From Vicinamibacterales bacterium (lineage in GTDB: Bacteria > Acidobacteriota > Vicinamibacteria > Vicinamibacterales > UBA8438): 64,000 bases of DNA. The stretch lies in NCBI GenBank assembly GCA_937766455.1, contig CALLXD010000034.1, positions 1 through 64,000 of the forward strand, given 5' to 3'. Within the stretch, counting starts at the first letter, position 1; each line of letters begins with the position of its first letter. Both the position numbers and the translations under genes were made by a program. Positions 17,220-25,758 of the stretch are shown here, piece by piece. The notes under the pieces are model-generated. The model was not told the DNA's origin. It searched no databases and saw only the letters and a program-made list of their open reading frames with translations.

Positions 17220-18050
17220 CTACAGCTGGAGATCAGCGCTCAGCGCCTCCAGTTGCACCGGATCTTCCTGACGCAGCCGATCCAGACCGGTCGCAATGAG
17301 TTGGCGCCGACGGACTCTGTCGGCCGGGTCGTCGCCGACGCCGCGCGCCGCGGCATAGAGTCGGTCAACCCGGGCCACCAGTTTGAGGTCCTCGCGGGGG
17401 TCGGCTTCCACGAGGATCGCGCGCAGATGGTCGGTGATTCGATCAGTCAGCGCGCGTACGGCGGCTACCGGGTCGCGACCAAATAGGTCGACGAGGTCCG
17501 CCGCGTCGAATGGTTGGCCAAAGATGGCCACGACCCTGGACCGGAACATGGGAAGGCGGTCGAAGTTGAGCCCGACCGGCACGATGGTGACGGGGCACCC
17601 CGCCGCAGCGCTGCTGAGGACCATGCGGGCGGCGCCGCTGCGGAGTGGTTCCAGTCGCCCGCTCACGTGGCTGATCCCCTCAGGAAACAGACAGATGGCG
17701 TGCCGATTCGCGAGCGCGTCCTGCACAGCCGCGAACATCTCGGCGTTGCGCGACGTATCGGCCCCGGCGTCCATTTTCCGGTACACCGGAATGGCGCCGG
17801 AGCGCCTGATGATCGGCCCCAGGACGCGATCTCGGAACAGCGTGGACTTGGCGAGAAACCGGACCGGCCGGCCGGTGGTGGCCTGAATCACGGATGGGTC
17901 GAGCAGCGTATTTGGATGATTCGCGACCAGGACGAGTGCACCGTCCGGCACCGGTGGACCGACGCGCTCGACCCGATAGAAGACCCGTACGGCCAGCCGA
18001 ACGAGCCGCCAGAGGAGGCTACCTGCCGGCGGGCGCGCTGGTTCGGTCAT
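17220..18050 (-). CDS. Lysophospholipid (glycerol-3-phosphate type) acyltransferase, ends at an in-frame amber
   Basis: A 276-residue PlsC-like domain from ATG 18050. The catalytic motif is NHPNTLLDPS (family NHxxxxD) near 40, then FRDRVLGPIIRRSGAIPVYR near 80 and the substrate-binding motif LFPEGISH near 125. Such enzymes acylate glycerol phosphate or lysophosphatidate at the inner membrane. Related long forms carry a C-terminal membrane region, which here lies in the same frame after TAG (see 16706-17219). The ATG overlaps the stop of the FAD enzyme by four bases. The truncated protein would keep the catalytic domain. Confidence 0.82.
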   Translation of the reverse strand: MTEPARPPAGSLLWRLVRLAVRVFYRVERVGPPVPDGALVLVANHPNTLLDPSVIQATTGRPVRFLAKSTLFRDRVLGPIIRRSGAIPVYRKMDAGADTSRNAEMFAAVQDALANRHAICLFPEGISHVSGRLEPLRSGAARMVLSSAAAGCPVTIVPVGLNFDRLPMFRSRVVAIFGQPFDAADLVDLFGRDPVAAVRALTDRITDHLRAILVEADPREDLKLVARVDRLYAAARGVGDDPADRVRRRQLIATGLDRLRQEDPVQLEALSADLQL

Positions 18051-19282
18051 GGTCGAGGGCCGGCCCTCTGCGTGCAAGAACGTTCGGGTCGGATGCCCCA
18101 GCCGACGATTCGCGCCGGCAGGTTGCGGAGCCCCGGAACGCGCGAGACCAGTCGCGCCGCGAGCGGCAGGCGAAACGGCCGGCCGTCCAAGGCTCGCGCG
18201 ACAATCAGCCGCTGCACGATCGCCTGGAAGCGCTGGATGAACCGCGTAGGTAGTTCGCGTCGGTGCTGCACGGCCGCCAGATCCGCGTCTGACACCGTCC
18301 CGGCCAGCAACGGCTCGGCAAGACGGTTGGCCGCCGCCACGGCGTCCTGGATGGCGTAGTTGATACCAACCCCGGCAATCGGTGACATGACATGGGCGGC
18401 GTCGCCGATGGCCAGGACCCCAGGGCGATGCCAGGTGGGGATGCGGCTCGATTCCACTGACAGGAAGTGGATGTCGGTCCACGCGTCTATGGTGTGAACC
18501 CGGTCCGCCAGTTCCGGGACCAGACTGGCGACTTCGGTGCGGAGCGCGGCCAGTCCCGCCTCCTTCACCGTGTGTCTGCTGCCCTTGAGGATCACGTAGC
18601 CCAGCTGCCACTCGGTGGACCTGGCCAACACCACGACCAGACGACCATGGCCGACTCGGAACCCGGTGAGGTCGATACCCTGTTCGTCGTCCTTGCGGGG
18701 CAGGACGACCCACATGACGTCCATGGCGGCGGCGTTTGGCCGGGTTTCGAATCCCGCCAATGTGCGCACATGCGACGAGCGCCCGTCCGCCGCCACGGTC
18801 AACTGCGCGCGAAGTTCGTGCTCACCGTTGTCATCGCGGTAGCGGACGCCCCGGACGAGTCCGTCCCCATCCTCCTCGATGATGAGATCCGTCACCCGCG
18901 ACCCCATCCGCACGTCGAAGCAGGAGTACGTCTTCGCCTCGTTCACGATGAACTCGAGGAACTCCGCTTGGGGAATCATGGCGATAAACGGGAAGCGGGT
19001 GCGCAGACGGCTGAAGTCACCCAGGACGGTCGACGTGTCGCCGCTACGCAATGTCATGCGCTGCAGCCGGCCGTGCGGTCGGTCCAGCAATCGGGTTGCC
19101 AGTCCGAGATCGTCGAGCATCTCGAGCGTCGACGGGTGGACGGTATCGCCGCGGAAGGCGCGATTAAAGTCCTTCTTGGCTTCGAGCAGCACCGTGTGAA
19201 CGCCCAGGCGCGAGAGGAGCAGGGCGAGGATGGCGCCGCCCGGTCCGCCTCCGACGATGCAGCAACTGGTGCGGTCGGTCAT
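18047..19282 (-). CDS. FAD-dependent aromatic-hydroxylase-fold oxidoreductase
   Basis: A 411-residue flavoprotein of the UbiH/PHBH class. The Rossmann motif CIVGGGPGGAILALLLSRLG is at 8-27 with the adenosine-binding acid in LLEAKKD. Then come FRGDTVHPSTLEMLD near 45, the mid-sequence TVAADGRSSHVR motif, and the second FAD motif VLAIGDAAHVMSPIAGVGIN near 290-310. The reaction is not determined; candidates are a monooxygenase or a reductase of lipid-like substrates. It is translationally coupled to the acyltransferase by a four-base overlap, which suggests lipid or quinone metabolism (inference). Confidence 0.85.
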   Translation of the reverse strand: MTDRTSCCIVGGGPGGAILALLLSRLGVHTVLLEAKKDFNRAFRGDTVHPSTLEMLDDLGLATRLLDRPHGRLQRMTLRSGDTSTVLGDFSRLRTRFPFIAMIPQAEFLEFIVNEAKTYSCFDVRMGSRVTDLIIEEDGDGLVRGVRYRDDNGEHELRAQLTVAADGRSSHVRTLAGFETRPNAAAMDVMWVVLPRKDDEQGIDLTGFRVGHGRLVVVLARSTEWQLGYVILKGSRHTVKEAGLAALRTEVASLVPELADRVHTIDAWTDIHFLSVESSRIPTWHRPGVLAIGDAAHVMSPIAGVGINYAIQDAVAAANRLAEPLLAGTVSDADLAAVQHRRELPTRFIQRFQAIVQRLIVARALDGRPFRLPLAARLVSRVPGLRNLPARIVGWGIRPERSCTQRAGPRP

Positions 19283-19332
19283 CGGGCTGTCGATTCGGCG
19301 GCTCAGGCTCGGCGGCCCCTATTTCCCAGAGG

Positions 19333-20088
19333 TCAGGCGGTGGCTGGCCGCGTGGCGGCGAATCGTAAGCGGACGTAGTCCACAATCCAGAGTCCGTCCG
19401 CGTTCCGGAGTTGCGGTTCCAACCGCGCCCTCACGTCCTGGAGCAACGCGGGGCGGTCACCGGTTGGCACCCCCTGGAGAAACGGTTGGGCGAACACCTC
19501 CAGCCAATGCGTGACGTCACCGGGCAGCGGTGTGGGGCGAGGAAAGAGTTGCAGCGTGTCGACCGTGAACCCGCCTGCTTCCAGCCGGGCACGATACACC
19601 TCGGCGGTCGGAAAATACCAGGGGTCGACACTGGCGCCATCGACACCTCGTTCGCCAAGTGCGGCCGCAAACGATTCGCGGATCGACGCGACACAACCAG
19701 CTCCCCCAAATTCCGCGACAAATCGTCCGCCTGGTTTCAACGCTGCGTAGACACGTGCAATGACTCCGTCGACGTCCGGAATCCAGTGCAGCACCGCATT
19801 GCTGAAGACCGCGTCAAATTCTGCGTCGAAGGTCAACTCGGTGGCGTCGATGATTCGCGCGTCCAGACCACGCTCCAATGCCGCCCAGACCTGCTCCGGA
19901 CTGGTGTCGATGGCGACCACCTGACAACCGGCCCGACGGAAGCGCTCGGTCAGCGCGCCGTCACCGCACCCGATGTCCAGCACGCGCTCACCGGCCTTGG
20001 GGTCGAGCAGATCCGCGACGGGCGCGCCCAGATCAGAGACGAAACGGCCATGCTCCGAATAGGTGTCGGGGTCCCACTCTTGGGTCAT
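19333..20088 (-). CDS. Class I SAM-dependent methyltransferase (trans-aconitate methyltransferase-like)
   Basis: A 251-residue protein with SAM motif I VLDIGCGDGALTERF near 36-50, the acidic residue after strand 2 (VVAIDTS), motif DAVFSNAVLHWI near 92, and LKPGGRFVAEFGG near 118. The order and the SNAVLHW motif resemble trans-aconitate 2-methyltransferase (Tam), but the substrate is unproven. It lies 43 bases downstream of hisA on the same strand and could be the last gene of the his transcript. Confidence 0.82.
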   Translation of the reverse strand: MTQEWDPDTYSEHGRFVSDLGAPVADLLDPKAGERVLDIGCGDGALTERFRRAGCQVVAIDTSPEQVWAALERGLDARIIDATELTFDAEFDAVFSNAVLHWIPDVDGVIARVYAALKPGGRFVAEFGGAGCVASIRESFAAALGERGVDGASVDPWYFPTAEVYRARLEAGGFTVDTLQLFPRPTPLPGDVTHWLEVFAQPFLQGVPTGDRPALLQDVRARLEPQLRNADGLWIVDYVRLRFAATRPATA

Positions 20089-20131
20089 CGTCTATCTCGG
20101 GTCGCCCGACGGTTCACGCCCGGCGTCTGGC

Positions 20132-20839
20132 TCAGCCTTGAGTTACCGGTTCGGTCCGGTCGTCGTCTAGCGAGAGCGTGCCGGTGTAGATGGCCATGCC
20201 GACCACCGAGTCGATACCAGCGGCATGCAACGTGTTGATCTCTTCACGGGTTGTAATGCCACCGGCCGCCGTGACCGGCCGCGACGTGGCCGCGGCCACC
20301 GCCCGCACGGCGTTCATGTCGGTACCGGTCATCGTGCCTTCTCGGTCCACATGGGTATAGAGGAATTCGCCACAGTAGGGTTCGAGCGCCTGGACCGCTT
20401 CGACCGCCGTGACCGCCACTGGCTCGGTCCACCCGCGGATGACGACGCGCCCTCCCTTGCTGTCGACGGCCGCGATGACACGTTCGGCGCCCACCGCGTC
20501 CGCGAGCGACTTGGCAAAGTCCAGGTCCGGCTGGCCGTCGCGAAACAACGACGAGCTGACGATGACCGCCAGGGCGCCGTACGCCAGCACCTCCCGTGCG
20601 CGGTCGACCGAGCGAATGCCTCCACCCACACGGCACGGCAGCTGCGGAGCGACCTGCTGCACCAGTCCGTCATTGGTCCCGGAGCCCAAGGCTGCGTCAA
20701 GGTCGATAAGCTGCACCTTGGGGAAGCGGGCAAAACGCGATACCCAGCCGTCCAGGTCGTCGCTCTCGATCGCGAGCCGCTGTCCCTGGACGAGCTGTAC
20801 TACCTTCCCGCCCTTCAGATCGATCGAGGGAATCAGCAT
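20132..20839 (-). CDS. hisA: HisA, phosphoribosylformimino-5-aminoimidazole carboxamide ribotide isomerase
   Basis: A 235-residue TIM barrel performing the fourth step of histidine synthesis, isomerising ProFAR to PRFAR. Landmarks: MLIPSIDLKGGKVVQLVQGQ at the start with the catalytic Asp in IDLKGG, GGGIRSVDRAREVL near 78, the DSKGG second catalytic Asp near 125, and AAGGITTREEI near 190. It starts two bases after the hisF stop in the hisIGDBHFA operon. Length is normal. Confidence 0.95.
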   Translation of the reverse strand: MLIPSIDLKGGKVVQLVQGQRLAIESDDLDGWVSRFARFPKVQLIDLDAALGSGTNDGLVQQVAPQLPCRVGGGIRSVDRAREVLAYGALAVIVSSSLFRDGQPDLDFAKSLADAVGAERVIAAVDSKGGRVVIRGWTEPVAVTAVEAVQALEPYCGEFLYTHVDREGTMTGTDMNAVRAVAAATSRPVTAAGGITTREEINTLHAAGIDSVVGMAIYTGTLSLDDDRTEPVTQG

Positions 20840-20841
20840 GG

Positions 20842-21600
20842 CTATGTGATTCTGACTGGGATGTCGTGCGTCCGCAGATGTGTCTTGAGATCAGCGACCG
20901 CGCGCTCCGAGTAGTGAAAAATAGACGCCGCGAGGGCGGCGTCCGCCTGCCCGGTCGTGAAGACGTCCACGAAGTGGTCGAAGGTTCCCGCACCGCCAGA
21001 GGCGATGACCGGGATCGGGACGGCGGATGAGACGGCAGACGTCAGCTCGCAGTCGAAGCCGGTCTTGGTGCCGTCCTGGTCGATCGAGGTGAGCAGGATT
21101 TCTCCCGCGCCGCGGTCCGCCGCTTCCTGCGCCCACTCCACGGCATCGCGTTCTGTGCCCTGCTGGCCACTCCGAACGTAGATCTTGAACCGGCCGGCTT
21201 CACGCTTGGCGTCGATGGCCACGATGACGGCCTGGCTGCCGTAGCGTTTCGCCAAGGATGTGATCAGCTCTGGTTGGGCGAGGGCGGCGGTGTTGATGCC
21301 CACTTTGTCGGCGCCCGCTTCGATCGCCGCCTCAGCGTGCTCCTCACCGCGTATGCCGCCCCCCACGCACAGCGGCAAGAAAATCTCCCGCGCGACAGCC
21401 TGAATGGTGTCGGCCAGCGCCTTCCGTTTCTCGATGGTCGCGGTAATGTCCAGAATCACGACCTCGTCGATGCCCTCACGGTTGTAGCGGGTGGCGAGCT
21501 CGGCCGGGTCGCCGGCATGGCGCAGCCCTTCGAAGTTGACGCCTTTGACGACCGATCCGTCTCGCACGTCGAGACACGCGATGATGCGCTTGGAGAGCAT
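20842..21600 (-). CDS. hisF: HisF, imidazole glycerol phosphate synthase cyclase subunit
   Basis: A 252-residue TIM barrel. It begins [20 protein letters not shown], with the catalytic Asp of LDV near residue 11. Also seen: [20 protein letters not shown] near 75, [10 protein letters not shown] near 128 and [13 protein letters not shown] near 173. With HisH it uses glutamine-derived ammonia to turn PRFAR into imidazole glycerol phosphate and AICAR. It starts two bases after the hisH stop, so the two subunits are made together. Confidence 0.96.
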   Translation of the reverse strand: MLSKRIIACLDVRDGSVVKGVNFEGLRHAGDPAELATRYNREGIDEVVILDITATIEKRKALADTIQAVAREIFLPLCVGGGIRGEEHAEAAIEAGADKVGINTAALAQPELITSLAKRYGSQAVIVAIDAKREAGRFKIYVRSGQQGTERDAVEWAQEAADRGAGEILLTSIDQDGTKTGFDCELTSAVSSAVPIPVIASGGAGTFDHFVDVFTTGQADAALAASIFHYSERAVADLKTHLRTHDIPVRIT

Positions 21601-21602
21601 GG

Positions 21603-22250
21603 CTAGGATGCCTTCTGCAAGAAGTTGCGCAAGATCCGGAGACCGACGTCGGACGACTTCTCGGGGTGGAACTGCACGCCCGCCACGAGATCCCGTTCCA
21701 CCGCGGCGGCGAACTCCATGCCGTACCGGGTTGCGCCCACGCAGTCATCGGTGACGGGAGCGGCAAACGAATGCGTGAAGTACACCTGCGCTCCGGCGTC
21801 GATCCCGTCCAGCAGCCAGCTCGGCTTCGTCACCCGCAGTGTATTCCACCCGACGTGGGGCACCTTCAAGCGCCCGCCGACCCGGTCCGACGCGCCACGG
21901 GACTGGTCCGAGGTGGCCGCCTCCTGGTCGGTGATCAGCGAACATGTACCCGGCATGAGCGCAAGTCCTGGATGTCCGGGGGCTTCGGTGCTTCCGTCGA
22001 ACAACCACTGCATGCCCACACAGATACCCAGCACGGGACGCCCTTTCGCGATGTGGGTGTCGATGGCCGCGCGCCAGTCAGCGCCGAGGGCCGCGGTGAC
22101 CTCGAAATTCCCCACCCCAGGGACAATAAGCCCGTCCGCCGAGGCAAGGTCTGTCGGACTCGTCGGCGTCGTGGCCGGCGCGTCCAGATGGGCCAGCGCT
22201 TTGCCGACCGAGGTCAGGTTGCCGGCGCCGTAGTCGATCAGCGCAATCAC
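21603..22250 (-). CDS. hisH: HisH, imidazole glycerol phosphate synthase glutaminase subunit
   Basis: A 215-residue class I glutamine amidotransferase. The start is [19 protein letters not shown]. The oxyanion/nucleophile region is [15 protein letters not shown] with catalytic Cys near 77. The C-terminal [13 protein letters not shown] supplies the His-Glu pair near 195. It is slightly longer than most HisH because of an insert near 110-125 ([16 protein letters not shown]). Its start overlaps the hisB stop by four bases. It supplies ammonia to HisF. Confidence 0.95.
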   Translation of the reverse strand: MIALIDYGAGNLTSVGKALAHLDAPATTPTSPTDLASADGLIVPGVGNFEVTAALGADWRAAIDTHIAKGRPVLGICVGMQWLFDGSTEAPGHPGLALMPGTCSLITDQEAATSDQSRGASDRVGGRLKVPHVGWNTLRVTKPSWLLDGIDAGAQVYFTHSFAAPVTDDCVGATRYGMEFAAAVERDLVAGVQFHPEKSSDVGLRILRNFLQKAS

Positions 22251-22834
22251 AGAAGCCCCTTCGTGCTTGGCAGCTGCTTGGCCATACGCGGGTCCTTGTC
22301 GCAGGCGACGCGCAGCGCCCGGGCGAACGCCTTGAAGAGGGCCTCCACCTGATGATGACTCGAACGGCCGTAGAGCACCTTCAGGTGGACGTTGGCACGC
22401 GCGCCCTGCGCGAAGCCTTCGAAGAAGTCCTGCAGCAGCTCGGACTGTAGGTCGCCGACACGCTGAACCCGGAGGCGGAGGTCGACCACGGCGTGGGGCC
22501 GGCCGCTGAGATCGATGGCGGCCACGCCCAGGGTCTCGTCCATCGGCATCACGAAGTAGCCGGCCCGGTTGATGCCGCGGCGCGAACCGATCGCTTTGGC
22601 CACGGCCTCGCCGAGTGCGATGCCGACATCCTCCACGGTGTGATGCTGGTCGACGTCGAGGTCGCCGGTCGCCTCGATCTGCAGATCGAAGCCGCCGTGC
22701 CGGGCCATCAGTTCAAGCATATGGTCCAGAAACCGGATGCCCGTGCTGATCGTGTATCGGCCCCGTCCCTCGATCCCGAGCCGGATCGTGATCTGCGTTT
22801 CCGCGGTGTTTCGGTCGATGCGTGCGCGTCTCAT
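22247..22834 (-). CDS. hisB: HisB, imidazoleglycerol-phosphate dehydratase (monofunctional)
   Basis: A 195-residue dehydratase converting imidazole glycerol phosphate to imidazole acetol phosphate. It begins [14 protein letters not shown]. The two metal-binding motifs are [14 protein letters not shown] near 65 and [17 protein letters not shown] near 165; [13 protein letters not shown] precedes the first. No phosphatase domain is fused. The ATG at 22834 fits the family start; a longer in-frame start at 22930 adds unrelated residues that overlap hisD. It lies 28 bases after the hisD stop. Confidence 0.95.
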   Translation of the reverse strand: MRRARIDRNTAETQITIRLGIEGRGRYTISTGIRFLDHMLELMARHGGFDLQIEATGDLDVDQHHTVEDVGIALGEAVAKAIGSRRGINRAGYFVMPMDETLGVAAIDLSGRPHAVVDLRLRVQRVGDLQSELLQDFFEGFAQGARANVHLKVLYGRSSHHQVEALFKAFARALRVACDKDPRMAKQLPSTKGLL

Positions 22835-22862
22835 GAGTCGGCTTCCGAACCGGTAGCAGAGG

Positions 22863-24134
22863 TCAGGTCCTGGGTGTCGCGTTGCGTGCCGCGCGGACGC
22901 GGCGAAGGCGTACACGGACGGATTCCGCATGGCCCTTCAGACCTTCGGCCTCCGCAATCGACAGAATGGTCGGGGCCAAAGTGGCGAGCCCGGTCTTGGT
23001 GAGGCGTTGGACGCTGTGTACATGCACGAAGTCTGACGCGCTCAACCCGCCACGAAACCGGGCGGCGCCCCCGGTCGGGAGTACATGGTTCGAACCGGTC
23101 GCGTAGTCGCCGGCCGCTTGCGCGCCGTAGGGCCCAACGAAGACTGTGCCTGCCCGGGTAGAGGCCTGTGCCACATCTTCCCGGTCGCAGACCAGATGCT
23201 CGGGAGCGATCTGGTTCGCCAGCGTAATCGCCTCTGCGAGCGTGGATGTCACGACAATGACCCCGTGCTGACGCAACGATTGTCGCGTCGGTCCGGTCGC
23301 CGGCATGCGTGCTTTTACTTGTTCAATGACCCGTTCGGCCAACGCGCGGTCGGTGGTGATGACGATGCCGCGGGCGTCCGGGTCATGTTCGGCCTGCGCA
23401 ATCAGGTCCGCCGCGATCCAGGTGGGGTTGCCCCGGGTGGCCACGAGGACGATCTCGGTGGGGCCGGCGTAGAAATCGATCGGACAGTCGGTCGCGACCA
23501 GCGCCTTCGCCGCGGCGACGTACGCACTTCCGGGTCCGACGATCTTGTCGACCTTCGGAACGGTGTCCGTGCCATACGCGAGCGCTGCAATGGCCTGCGC
23601 ACCGCCCAGTCGAAACAGCCGGGTCACATTGGCGATGGCGGCCGCGGCCAGCACGGTCGGGTCGGGTCGGGGGCACGCCACGATGATTTCCGGCACGCCG
23701 GCCACCTGAGCCGGAATCGCGGTCATCAAGAGTGATGACGGCAACGGGTAGCGCCCCGCCGGCACGTAGCAGCCCACCCGGTCGAGCGGACTCACGCGTT
23801 GCTCAATCTCAACGCCAGGCACGACCGCGGTGCGCCAGGCTCGCGGGATCTGCCGACGCGCAATGCGTCGGATGTGCGTCGCGGATGTGCGTAGGGCAGC
23901 GCGCAGCGACGGGTCGATGGCGCGTAAGCCCGCCTGGATCTCGTCGCGAGAGACCTCGGCCGGCGCCGTCAGTTGATCGAACCGTCGTGCGTATCGCAGC
24001 ACGGCCGGATCACCGGACCGACGCACCGCGGCGACGATACGTGCGACGCGTCGGGCGATGGCCGGGTCGGTCTCCTGCCTTCGGTCGATCAATCGAGAGA
24101 CAGCCTGCCGATTGGAGAGTGCGATGATGCGCAT
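22863..24134 (-). CDS. hisD: HisD, histidinol dehydrogenase
   Basis: A 423-residue NAD- and zinc-dependent enzyme oxidising histidinol to histidine in two steps. Recognisable motifs: [20 protein letters not shown] near 118, [19 protein letters not shown] near 190, [13 protein letters not shown] near 217, [13 protein letters not shown] near 245, and NQIAPEHLV near 310 with the catalytic Glu-His. Length is normal. It is nine bases downstream of hisG on the same strand. Confidence 0.96.
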   Translation of the reverse strand: MRIIALSNRQAVSRLIDRRQETDPAIARRVARIVAAVRRSGDPAVLRYARRFDQLTAPAEVSRDEIQAGLRAIDPSLRAALRTSATHIRRIARRQIPRAWRTAVVPGVEIEQRVSPLDRVGCYVPAGRYPLPSSLLMTAIPAQVAGVPEIIVACPRPDPTVLAAAAIANVTRLFRLGGAQAIAALAYGTDTVPKVDKIVGPGSAYVAAAKALVATDCPIDFYAGPTEIVLVATRGNPTWIAADLIAQAEHDPDARGIVITTDRALAERVIEQVKARMPATGPTRQSLRQHGVIVVTSTLAEAITLANQIAPEHLVCDREDVAQASTRAGTVFVGPYGAQAAGDYATGSNHVLPTGGAARFRGGLSASDFVHVHSVQRLTKTGLATLAPTILSIAEAEGLKGHAESVRVRLRRVRAARNATPRT

Positions 24135-24143
24135 CTGCCTGGG

Positions 24144-25049
24144 CTAGAGCACGATCTTGTTGAGCGGATACTCCACGATGCCTTCCGCACGGGCCGCTTT
24201 CAGCTTCGGAATCAGCTCGCGCACGGACGACTCTTCCAGAATGGTCGTCACCGCCACCCACGCCTCGGCGTCCCCGCCAAGCGGGCTCAGCGGCGACACC
24301 GTGGGGCGTTGCAGCGCGGGGAGCAGACTGACCACGGTGTCCAGGTCGGCCTGCCGTACGTTGAGCATCATGCCGACTCGCCCCTGCGCCTCCATGGCGG
24401 CCCGCAAGAGCAGGGCGATGTTGTCTAGCTTTGTCCGCTTCCAGTCGTCTTTTAGTGTCGCAGCGTTAGCAATTAGTTGCGGGTTCGACTCGATGACGGT
24501 GTCGATAATCCGGAGGCGGTTGGCCCTGAGCGTTGATCCCGTCTCGGTGGCTTCCACGATCCCGTCCGCGAGGAGCGGCGGTTTGACCTCGGTCGCGCCC
24601 CACGAGAACTCCACCTTCACCGGAACCTCGAGCCGTTGGAAATACGCCTCGGTGACTCGCACCAGCTCGGTGGCGATTCTCGCTCCCGCGAAGTCCTGCG
24701 GGGTGCGGAACTTCGAATCCTCGGGCGCCGCCAACACCCATTTCACCTTGCGGAAACTCTGTTTCGAGTAGACGAGATCGGCAATGTCGACCACGGACGC
24801 TCCGGTCGCCGCCTTGTTTTCAGCAATCCAGTCCTGACCCGTGAGTCCAGCATCCAATGCCTCGTCCGCGACGTACCGGGCCATCTCTTGCGCCCGGATC
24901 AAGGTGCATTCGATCTCCGGGTCGTCGATGGTCGGAAAGTAGGAGCGTGAGCTCGTGTAGATGTTGAAACCCGCGTGTGCGAACAGCTGGATCGTGGAGT
25001 CCTGCAGTGAGCCCTTGGGGATACCGAGTCGCAGCGTCTTGTCAGCCAT
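24144..25049 (-). CDS. hisG: HisG, ATP phosphoribosyltransferase (long form)
   Basis: A 301-residue long-form HisG, the first committed enzyme of histidine synthesis, joining ATP and PRPP. Signature parts: [20 protein letters not shown] at 6-25, [13 protein letters not shown] near 68, the PRPP-binding [16 protein letters not shown] near 165, and a C-terminal regulatory ACT-like domain from about 225 ([13 protein letters not shown]). The C-terminal domain implies histidine feedback inhibition and no need for HisZ. It lies 74 bases downstream of hisI. Confidence 0.96.
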   Translation of the reverse strand: MADKTLRLGIPKGSLQDSTIQLFAHAGFNIYTSSRSYFPTIDDPEIECTLIRAQEMARYVADEALDAGLTGQDWIAENKAATGASVVDIADLVYSKQSFRKVKWVLAAPEDSKFRTPQDFAGARIATELVRVTEAYFQRLEVPVKVEFSWGATEVKPPLLADGIVEATETGSTLRANRLRIIDTVIESNPQLIANAATLKDDWKRTKLDNIALLLRAAMEAQGRVGMMLNVRQADLDTVVSLLPALQRPTVSPLSPLGGDAEAWVAVTTILEESSVRELIPKLKAARAEGIVEYPLNKIVL

Positions 25050-25123
25050 GGTTCTTTCTTACCTGGTTTCTCGAGCGAGCCGTCTGGCTCAATTGCCGCC
25101 GCGCGGCGGCGCGGAAACACGCG

Positions 25124-25444
25124 TTACTGGTCGTCAGCCGCCGGTGTGCGGAAGCAGGTGCGCTCGCCGGTGTGGCAGACATTGCCGTCACCGTTGCGGG
25201 TGACCCGGAGCAGCACCGTATCGTCGTCGCAGTCGATCAGTAACTCCTGGACCGCCAGCGTATTTCCCGACGTCTCGCCTTTCATCCACAGCTTGTTGCG
25301 GGTGCGGCTGAAGAATGTCGCGAATCCCGTCTTCCGCGTCAGCGCCAGCGCCTCTTCGTTCATGAAGCCGACCATCAAGACCTCGCTGCTGGTCGCGTCC
25401 TGAATCACGGCTGGAATCAATCCATCGAGCTTCGAAAAGTCCAT
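25124..25444 (-). CDS. hisI: HisI, phosphoribosyl-AMP cyclohydrolase (without HisE)
   Basis: A 106-residue zinc enzyme opening the adenine ring of PR-AMP. It shows VLMVGFMNEEALALTRKTG, FFSRTRNKLWMKGETSGNTL, the DCDDDTVLL metal motif near 75 and the C-terminal NVCHTGERTCF with the remaining cysteines. I chose the ATG at 25444 behind AAGGACG rather than an in-frame ATG 13 codons upstream. It is the first structural gene after the attenuator. No hisE (PR-ATP pyrophosphatase) domain is fused or present nearby. Confidence 0.94.
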   Translation of the reverse strand: MDFSKLDGLIPAVIQDATSSEVLMVGFMNEEALALTRKTGFATFFSRTRNKLWMKGETSGNTLAVQELLIDCDDDTVLLRVTRNGDGNVCHTGERTCFRTPAADDQ

Positions 25445-25495
25445 AGTTTTCGTCCTTGTCAACCGGTGGCTCGCGCGCGGCACCGGTGTGTATTC

Positions 25496-25529
25496 AAAAA
25501 AAAAGCCCCGCCGTTTCTGGTGGCGGGGC
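25496..25529 (-). terminator. Attenuator terminator of the his operon
   Basis: On the minus strand an 8-bp perfect stem, GCCCCGCC (25529-25522) with GGCGGGGC (25512-25505) around a 9-base loop, is followed by nine T residues (25504-25496). It sits between the His-rich leader peptide and the first structural gene, about 50 bases before the hisI start. It is therefore a transcription attenuator, not an end-of-operon terminator. Confidence 0.9.
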
Positions 25530-25607
25530 CGGGTTCGTGCGCTGGTTGTAAGTGAAGCGGTGTGCTACTTCACGCGCAGATGTCCCGGCTCGCGACCATC
25601 CCGGCCC
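25526..25607 (-). promoter_or_regulatory. Predicted his antiterminator pairing
   Basis: On the minus strand GGGCCGGG (25607-25600), inside the 3' half of the leader peptide coding region, is the exact reverse complement of CCCGGCCC (25533-25526), which contains four bases of the 5' arm of the terminator stem. Pairing of these two segments would prevent the terminator from forming. A second 6-bp hairpin (GTGAAG 25573-25568 with CTTCAC 25557-25552) overlaps the leader stop codon. The arrangement is that of classical ribosome-mediated attenuation. The pairing is read from the sequence and has not been folded by software. Confidence 0.75.
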
Positions 25608-25660
25608 GCGGAGCAATGATGTAGATGATGCGAATGATGGTGTCGGTACAGAAACGACAT
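25565..25660 (-). CDS. hisL: His operon leader peptide
   Basis: A 31-codon reading frame from ATG 25660 to TAG 25567-25565. Residues 7-15 contain seven histidines (RHHHSHHLHH), codons at 25642-25616. It lies directly upstream of the attenuator terminator and hisI. In enterobacterial his operons a similar run of His codons senses charged tRNA-His by ribosome stalling; the same role is inferred here. No Shine-Dalgarno sequence is seen, and the predicted promoter would start transcription only a few bases before the ATG, so translation may begin on a leaderless transcript. Confidence 0.88.
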   Translation of the reverse strand: MSFLYRHHHSHHLHHCSAGRDGREPGHLRVK

Positions 25661-25669
25661 GAGCAACGT

Positions 25670-25699
25670 ACCGTATCCTACGCATGTCAGGCCTGTCAA
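25670..25699 (-). promoter_or_regulatory. Candidate promoter of the his leader
   Basis: On the minus strand a perfect -35 box TTGACA (25699-25694) is followed after 18 bases by TACGGT (25675-25670), a moderate -10 box. Transcription would start near 25662, two or three bases before the leader peptide ATG. The site lies in the 98-base spacer shared with the divergent phoD gene. The prediction is by eye. Confidence 0.5.
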
Positions 25700-25758
25700 A
25701 CATCGGCCGTGTTGTGGCCGCTGGAACCGAATGCAAGCCCGAATGTGAAAGGTGGCAC

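Noticed and set aside
17220..17222. Amber codon as pyrrolysine or programmed recoding
   Set aside because: No supporting structure or known recoded residue in this family; a point mutation or error is simpler.
25684..25758. Longer start for the PhoD protein
   Set aside because: It would overlap the his promoter and places extra residues before the Tat motif; ATG 25759 has a ribosome site.
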